A stretch of 64,000 bases of DNA from Tachypleus tridentatus (taxonomy: Eukaryota; Arthropoda; Merostomata; Xiphosura; Limulidae): NCBI RefSeq assembly GCF_004210375.1, contig NC_134830.1:11718001-11782000 (forward strand). Direction: 5' to 3'. The notes beneath the pieces were generated by a model. That model was not told the DNA's origin. It ran no database searches and saw only the letters and a program-made list of their open reading frames with translations. Of this stretch, positions 58,708 through 64,000 are shown one piece after another. The stretch's first letter is position 1. Every line of letters starts with the position of its first letter. A program made the position numbers and the translations under genes.

Positions 58708-59740
58708 ATGCCTTCTGTGTCTTAAGAAGACAAACCAATGTATTCTTCAAACATGTAATATGTTCCACCATGAATAAAACACTTTTTATGCTTACAGTTA
58801 GTTGTTTGCTTATCTATTCTTTTAACGAAAATTTGTAGAATTAAGAAATTTATTGTTTCTACAAGATTTGTGAATATTGGAAGTGAATAGTGTAACTCTG
58901 GAGAAAAGCTATCTATACAGTTAAGAAGGATTTTGTAAGTGAATTGTAATGTATTTTCTTATAGCAAAGCCGCATCAGGCTATCTACACTGTCTACCAAG
59001 TAGAATCAAACCTGTGATTTCAGCGTTGTAAATATGTAAGCTCGCCTCTGTACCATCGGGGAGCAGAGCGAATAATAAAAACATTCTTTTACCTTTTGGT
59101 TTGTAGACGTTATAAATCAATCTAGTGATGAACTGACGATGCCATAAATAATTTTATTTGCTTTTATACAAATTAACAGAGAAAGTTCAAAATATGTTGA
59201 GAATTACATATATATATTATGATTAAAACATAACTGGGCTGTATGTTAATATTTAAGCACATTATATTAAATTATAAACATAAAACTGGTTCTGTGATAA
59301 TATAAAAGTATAAACATATAGTCACGTGATTTTCATGTTTATGTATGGAAATATATTTCTGACGTTTAATTTAAAGTATGAAACATTTTTATTCCTTTAT
59401 GATATGTTGAGAAAAACCACATAAAACTTATTCTGTTGATTTTTCAACAGAAAAATTATGAAGCTTGTGAAAAAATTGAAAATATATACAGATAGTGGTG
59501 GCCATGTGTTTACTGTATCAAATACACCTACACTGCTGGAACAACGACCAGTGTTAAATTTTACCTCTAACAGTGGAGCCACCCAGGATTTAATAATGTC
59601 CCCACATATAACTTAAAAAAAAAATGAAATATTTACAGATAGTGGTGAATGTGTCTCTACTATATCAAATATACCGACATTGCCAGTGTAACCTTTTATA
59701 TTGGAGTTACGCAGGATTTAATAATGTCTCCACATATAAA
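58708..59740 (+). repeat. duplicated block, copy 2 (partner at 5525-6610)
   Basis: Colinear with copy 1 in the same orientation, including the embedded SINE and two closing tandem units near 59480-59627 and 59628-59740. After the block the two loci diverge: copy 1 is followed by the hAT relic, copy 2 by anonymous DNA. Confidence 0.8.
58952..59063 (-). mobile_element. short SINE, family B, inside the duplicated block
   Basis: tatagcaaagccgcatcagg to ctctgtaccatcggggagc on the minus strand; the counterpart of 5784-5895. Confidence 0.75.
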
Positions 59741-60211
59741 CAAAAAGAATTAAAATATCCATTATTATGTTTAACATGGTGTTAGTAACATTATGGTAAG
59801 TGTTTGCGTACCACTTACATATTGGTTTTGTTTGTATTTGTTTTACTTCTATTTCCGTATGTATGTGTTTTACGATGTAATTTCGGTTAATTCCCAAATT
59901 TCTTTATATATATCAGTATCACATTGTTTTTATTGGTTCACGTTACCAACTTATTGTCATAATGGATAATGCCTGTGAGATATCCCATTTATCAGTCAAA
60001 ATCAAACAGTGATGGTAATCCAGTCAGCAGTGATGAATAATCATAAAAAATCACACACATATTATGGTAGGGTATACACATTTTTTGTTTTGGAAGGGTG
60101 GAGGTAGGGAGTACAATTAGTCGAAATGTTAGAGGCCGGCTTCTATCCATTTGCTTTCTTTTATGAGGTATTTAATGGTAACTGTGTTTCCAAAACGAGG
60201 TTTAGACAGTG
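59741..60211. other. unassigned DNA
   Basis: No gene or repeat recognised. Confidence 0.45.
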
Positions 60212-60326
60212 TGTATTTGTCTTATAGCAAAGCCACAAAAAGATATCCTCTCAGCCCACCGAGGGGAATAGAACCCTGATTTTATCGTTATAAATCCGGA
60301 GACATACCGCTGTACTAGCGGGGAGT
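60212..60326 (-). mobile_element. short SINE, family B, with 12-bp target duplication
   Basis: tcttatagcaaagccacaaa to taccgctgtactagcgggga on the minus strand. Identical gtttagacagtg flanks at 60200-60211 and 60327-60338 fix the boundaries. Confidence 0.95.
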
Positions 60327-60670
60327 GTTTAGACAGTGAAAGACAGTAGAAGTTGAATCGTTGTTAGTGTGAACACTCAGCTTTGTACCGTTACTTACTT
60401 TAATTTTTTTTTCACGGTTTTCCATGATGTTTGACTAGATTGGCATTGATTTTTGGATTATTTCTGAATGATGGAATATACCAAGTACATTTGGGTTGTA
60501 TTATCAATTATGACAACAATTTGAAAACTTGGACAAATAATCGTAATGAAATATTTAATTCATTATTTTTTTATATTGCTCATTTAATCGCCTATTAACA
60601 ATAAATGCAATCTATAGTATGCAAGCTATTTATACACGCACATATACATGCAGTGAAACAATGCCAAAAG

Positions 60671-60955
60671 TCAATTTTCTAATCCGAGGCCAAACAAAGT
60701 CCTTTCTTTAAATGGAACTTCTGAAAAGGTTGAAAAATTGTCCATAAAGAAAGAGTTAACGTCTTTGTCTGAGGTCTTCACAAACTGATTCATCAAGCCC
60801 ACTTTAATTTGAAGTGAAGCTAACAGGACTTTCTTTGTGTCAACCAAACTTTCACGTTCAATGTTTTCTATCCTGCTATCAGGCTGACTCCGGGTGGCCA
60901 TTAGTTCTTTATCTGGTGCTGATTTAGTACTTTGCTCGTCCCATTTCACATACAC
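60671..60955 (-). pseudogene. fragment of an uncharacterised transposon-associated arthropod family
   Basis: The minus-strand frame contains ESLVDTKKVLLASLQIKVGL, MNQFVKTSDKDVNSFF, then FSTFSEVPFKERTLFGL. It resembles a protein segment seen repeatedly in arthropod 'uncharacterized protein' predictions with the pattern LVDPKKVLLPPLHIKLGLMKxFVKA, which I recall but cannot look up. That family's role is unknown to me. The frame is short and the flanks show no more of it, so it is a relic or a single exon. The reading frame is open over the similar part. Confidence 0.5.
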
Positions 60956-61244
60956 ACAAAAAAAACAAAAACGCAGAAACTTTGTATAACAGTATTGTTA
61001 ATCCTACAACATTCAAAAGACTTTTAGGTCTCCACAAAGTAGCCAAACACATTTTTTTTATATTTGACTTTATAATTAAGAAGTTCGAGATTTTCGTGTG
61101 TTTCCTTCAAGTGACCAAAATGAGTAATAGTAACAAATATATATATCTTATCGTTAAGAAGGAGGACACATTTGAGACCACTGTTGAAGGAATCAATAAA
61201 CAATTACCATTCATTAAATTATCAAACTTCATCTCTTAACATCG

Positions 61245-62650
61245 ATCCCTCGGTGTAGATTCCTGTACGTGGTGAGAAGACCTCCCAGGGAAGGTTATTC
61301 TTTCAGTTTACCTTCTCTGGGATCTAAACATCCACACACGTGTTTGCCGTGCATGATGACCTATAAAGGGGAGGAGAGGTTCCTGGTTTTGAGGGATTCA
61401 ACCCTAACACACTATTTTGACCTTGAATTCCTGTAGATGGGCGACCTTGGAATAGCCTCTTAAGGTCAATTGGCTAATCCACTTGGGCTAGGGTCAACCA
61501 AGTACTAGTGTTGGATGTTCTCAACAGGTGTTGTGAACATGTTATCTGACACTGGTCTTTGGGTATAGTGCTCATGAAACCCTGGTGTTGCTGCAGTGTT
61601 CTTGTTTGGCATTGTAATCCATCCCGTCGTAGAACTCCATGGCGGGTGGGGTCAGTGAGCACCAAAATATTCTTTCTTATTATGGACCATCCAAATAAAA
61701 ACTTAAATAAAATAGTGAAGAACAGCCCACGTCTTGAAGATTTTGGGCAGCAATCTTCAACATTTGTAACACCTGTACCTCATTTTCTTGCAAATGTCTT
61801 TCTTTTTCATTCAGAAGGAAATAGAAGGATTTGATGGCTCTCAAAAGTCAGTCAAAAAGCTTCGCTCTGGTAACATATTGGTGGAAACATCCACATCTAA
61901 ATGCAGTGAACTCCTTACACTCAAAGGCGATTGGGGATATACCTATTGAGGTTATGCCTCATCCTATTTTGAATTCATCATGAGGAGTTATTGTTGAGGA
62001 TTTGATGAGCATCCCCAGGTCATAGATCCTCTTTGGTTTCTCCACCTAAGGAGTTTCTGCAGTGAGGCATATCTCAATTTGCAGAGGTGGAATTATGATG
62101 CTGACCAATGTTTCCACTTTAACATTTACATCATTATTTGCACCTGCCACCATCAAGGCAGGTTATCTTAATTGCAAGGCACGACCATACATTCCAAAAC
62201 CTCTCAAATTTTTTCAGTGTCAAAAGTTTGGTCACTCGAAGACATCATGTTGTGGTTCCTTGATGTGTGCTCATTGTGGTGGCAAGGACCATGAGGTCTA
62301 TGGGTGTGAAATGGACCCTCATTACGTCAGTTGAAATGGCTCTCACCCATTCTACTTCTATTCTTGCCCTAAAGTATTGGGAGAAAAGTAGGGCAGCATT
62401 TGAAGACAATTCAATACATTAATTAACTTTAGGCTCAAAAGTTGCTGTCCATTACTTCATCCTGGACGTATGCTGCTGCAATTCGTTCCACTACTACAGT
62501 AAGAGTGCAGACAGATCTCTCTGTGCCTCCAAAAGAATTGTTCTCAAACCAAATGAAAAGCTTTTTGACCTCAACCCTGAATTAACCATTAAGCAAAATA
62601 AGCACATGTTTAGCGCACCAAGGGAAGAGGACACCACAAAGTTTTTTCCC
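61245..62650 (+). mobile_element. 5' half of a non-LTR retrotransposon: 5'UTR and zinc-knuckle ORF1
   Basis: A GC-richer leader (about 61245-61684: acctcccagggaaggttatt, cttgggctagggtcaaccaa) is followed by an ORF1 from ATG at about 61683 (MDHPNKNLNKIVKNSPRLED), with frameshifts and stops. Its C-terminal part, in the frame 62062-62334, has zinc knuckles: FFQCQKFGHSKTSC (first Cys replaced by Phe), an intact CAHCGGKDHEVYGC, then a third decayed one after a stop (SHPFYFYSCP). ORF1 proteins of Jockey/I-type elements bind their RNA with such knuckles. The sequence breaks off near 62650 before any ORF2. Confidence 0.8.
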
Positions 62651-63364
62651 CCAGCTACAATGCCCTTAACTCTTTCACTGCCACACTCAACTTTAGTCAA
62701 TTTTTTTGTAATTGTATTGATATGCCATGTTCGACTTTACTCTGCATTGTTAAGAACACATTTTTTTTTTTTGCTCGGTGAGTAAATAAAGTTTCGAGAA
62801 ACTACTTAACTATGTATCTGAAGCAAGTCGTCATTGGTTTGCAAAATATTACTGTAAAGAGCAGCACATAATCTTGATAAAACTTCAAGTAAAAGATGAT
62901 TGTATGTTATGATAACTGACATTCTTTCTGCTATAACTATGTATAAGAAATTATAGGTGGTGGAACTGTTTTGTTTCATCATTTACTGCTTTATTTAGTC
63001 ACATCTACAGAAAAATAAGAGTATCATACTATTCAACTATTTTGCGACTGTAGATTCAAATCAGTATGTTCTGAAAAGCTGGAAAAACAACTGACTGAAC
63101 TAAGCAGTCTAAAGACGATAATTCGACCTTTTAGGTCAAATTGCGTAAGACTTCGACACGTATGACAACATTATTATTAACTTTGTTATGTATACACTAT
63201 ACGACTGGTGGTAGTACAGTACTGTGGCACCGTCTTCATATAAAGTTAGTATAAAGAACCGACAAATCAACAAAATCAATTTAGGATTGTCTGGAAACGT
63301 GCACGAGTTCAACAAGTTCAAGTAAGCAAAGTTAGTACTGAGTACTAGGCTTAACGTTCTCAGT
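62651..63364. other. unassigned DNA
   Basis: No gene or named repeat. Confidence 0.45.
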
Positions 63365-63501
63365 TGCATGCATGGATGCAAAAGTAAATTCAAAACATTT
63401 TGAAATAATTCAAAATTATTTCGGGCTACAGTAGCATTTCCAGTGTACTATTTCCAACTTTAGGCCGTTGTTTTGAATTTACTTTCGCATTCATACATGC
63501 A
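63365..63501. repeat. 33-bp near-perfect inverted repeat (hairpin)
   Basis: Arms 63365-63397 and 63469-63501 are reverse complements with about four mismatches (tgcatg.atg.atgc.aaag then taaattcaaaaca). The 71-base loop holds a second small perfect hairpin (gaaataatt-caa-aattatttc, 63402-63422). Confidence 0.9.
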
Positions 63502-64000
63502 GATAAAGTTTCAGAAATATGCCTATTTTGTTGATGTATGGTTTGTTGGCTCATTTCAAGTTCCCAGGTCAAAATTGAGCTTAAAGTTGAGATTACAACT
63601 TATTCTTCAGATATTTGAGTTGGATTAAGATACTCTAACCTAGGCCTAACCCATTATTTAGTAGTTCAACATGCAGTGCAGTTTACAATTGATTATATGT
63701 TGTGTACGTGTACCAGTACAGAACGATCACTGTATATAGGCTACTGCAGTCCAGAGTTCAAAATTATGAACTGCCCGACATCTCGGGGCATATAAATATT
63801 ACCTAGAGGCAACAGTTCTTGCTATGTCTATTTAAGTGATATTTCACGTTTAAATAATTGTCTTATTGTTCATCCTTAACAGATTTTTGCCGACAATGGG
63901 CAATAACAGCCTGTAATAAAACTGGAAACCGAGCAAACAAGCCGCAATTTCTTTCATTAGACGTATTTCCCCTGCCGCACCGGCAACACGTATTGTAACA
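63502..64000. other. unassigned DNA to window end
   Basis: No gene or repeat recognised. Confidence 0.45.

Noticed and set aside
1-64000. CRISPR arrays, operons, riboswitches or bacterial defence systems
   Set aside because: The sequence is animal nuclear DNA. The only regularly spaced array (19081-19790) has no variable spacers and is a minisatellite.
38190-64000. Continuation of the dynein gene or GPCR gene further downstream
   Set aside because: No exon with the expected head-proximal dynein or TM7 motifs was found in any plus-strand frame I read.

Overview
The window is AT-rich animal nuclear DNA with spliced exons, a nuclear tRNA gene and dense decayed transposons. It has no operons and no bacterial or organellar features. 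Abundant tRNA-derived SINEs, together with DIRS, Penelope, CR1-like, Jockey-like, Tc1, hAT and piggyBac debris, suggest a chelicerate. The SINE sequences resemble ones I recall from horseshoe crabs (Limulus/Tachypleus group), but I could not search to confirm this. One 500-base assembly gap lies at 18133-18632.

Host-gene signal is sparse. A single class B (secretin-family) GPCR exon, with a good acceptor and donor, is at 16274-16409 (+). Six exons of an axonemal dynein heavy chain (tail/linker region, DNAH3/7/12-like) run along the + strand from 22808 to 38189. They carry an in-frame stop, at least two single-base frame breaks and a block of missing exons, so this looks like a dying paralog (pseudogene) unless the assembly is at fault. 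A tRNA-Ala(AGC) gene is at 9353-9425 (-), and a 5'-truncated relic of the same tRNA lies at 11801-11850 (+).

Layout. 0-9 kb: a degenerate minisatellite, SINEs, a Tc1 transposon, one copy of a duplicated 1.1 kb block and a hAT transposase C-terminus with its 3' terminal repeat. 8.7-15.2 kb: an exon-like Tc1 DNA-binding domain, the tRNA, many SINEs and a second Tc1 family. 16-22 kb: the GPCR exon, the gap, a 34-bp tandem array and the 3' half of a Jockey-like retrotransposon. 22-43 kb: the dynein relic, whose introns hold a CR1-like reverse transcriptase, a DIRS element and a piggyBac fragment; a second DIRS element follows the last exon. 43-55 kb: mostly anonymous DNA with several young SINEs. 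55-57 kb: the end of a Penelope-like element with a GIY-YIG ORF and candidate hammerhead-type motifs. 58.7-59.7 kb: the second copy of the duplicated block. 60-62.7 kb: a fragment of a transposon-associated family and the 5' half (5'UTR plus zinc-knuckle ORF1) of a non-LTR retrotransposon. 63.4 kb: a near-perfect 33-bp hairpin.

No operon-like or pathway-level gene cooperation is visible. The items most worth following up are the structural ones: covarying Penelope RNA motifs, the duplicated block sharing an embedded SINE, the splice-bounded Tc1 domain, the hairpin and the decaying dynein locus.
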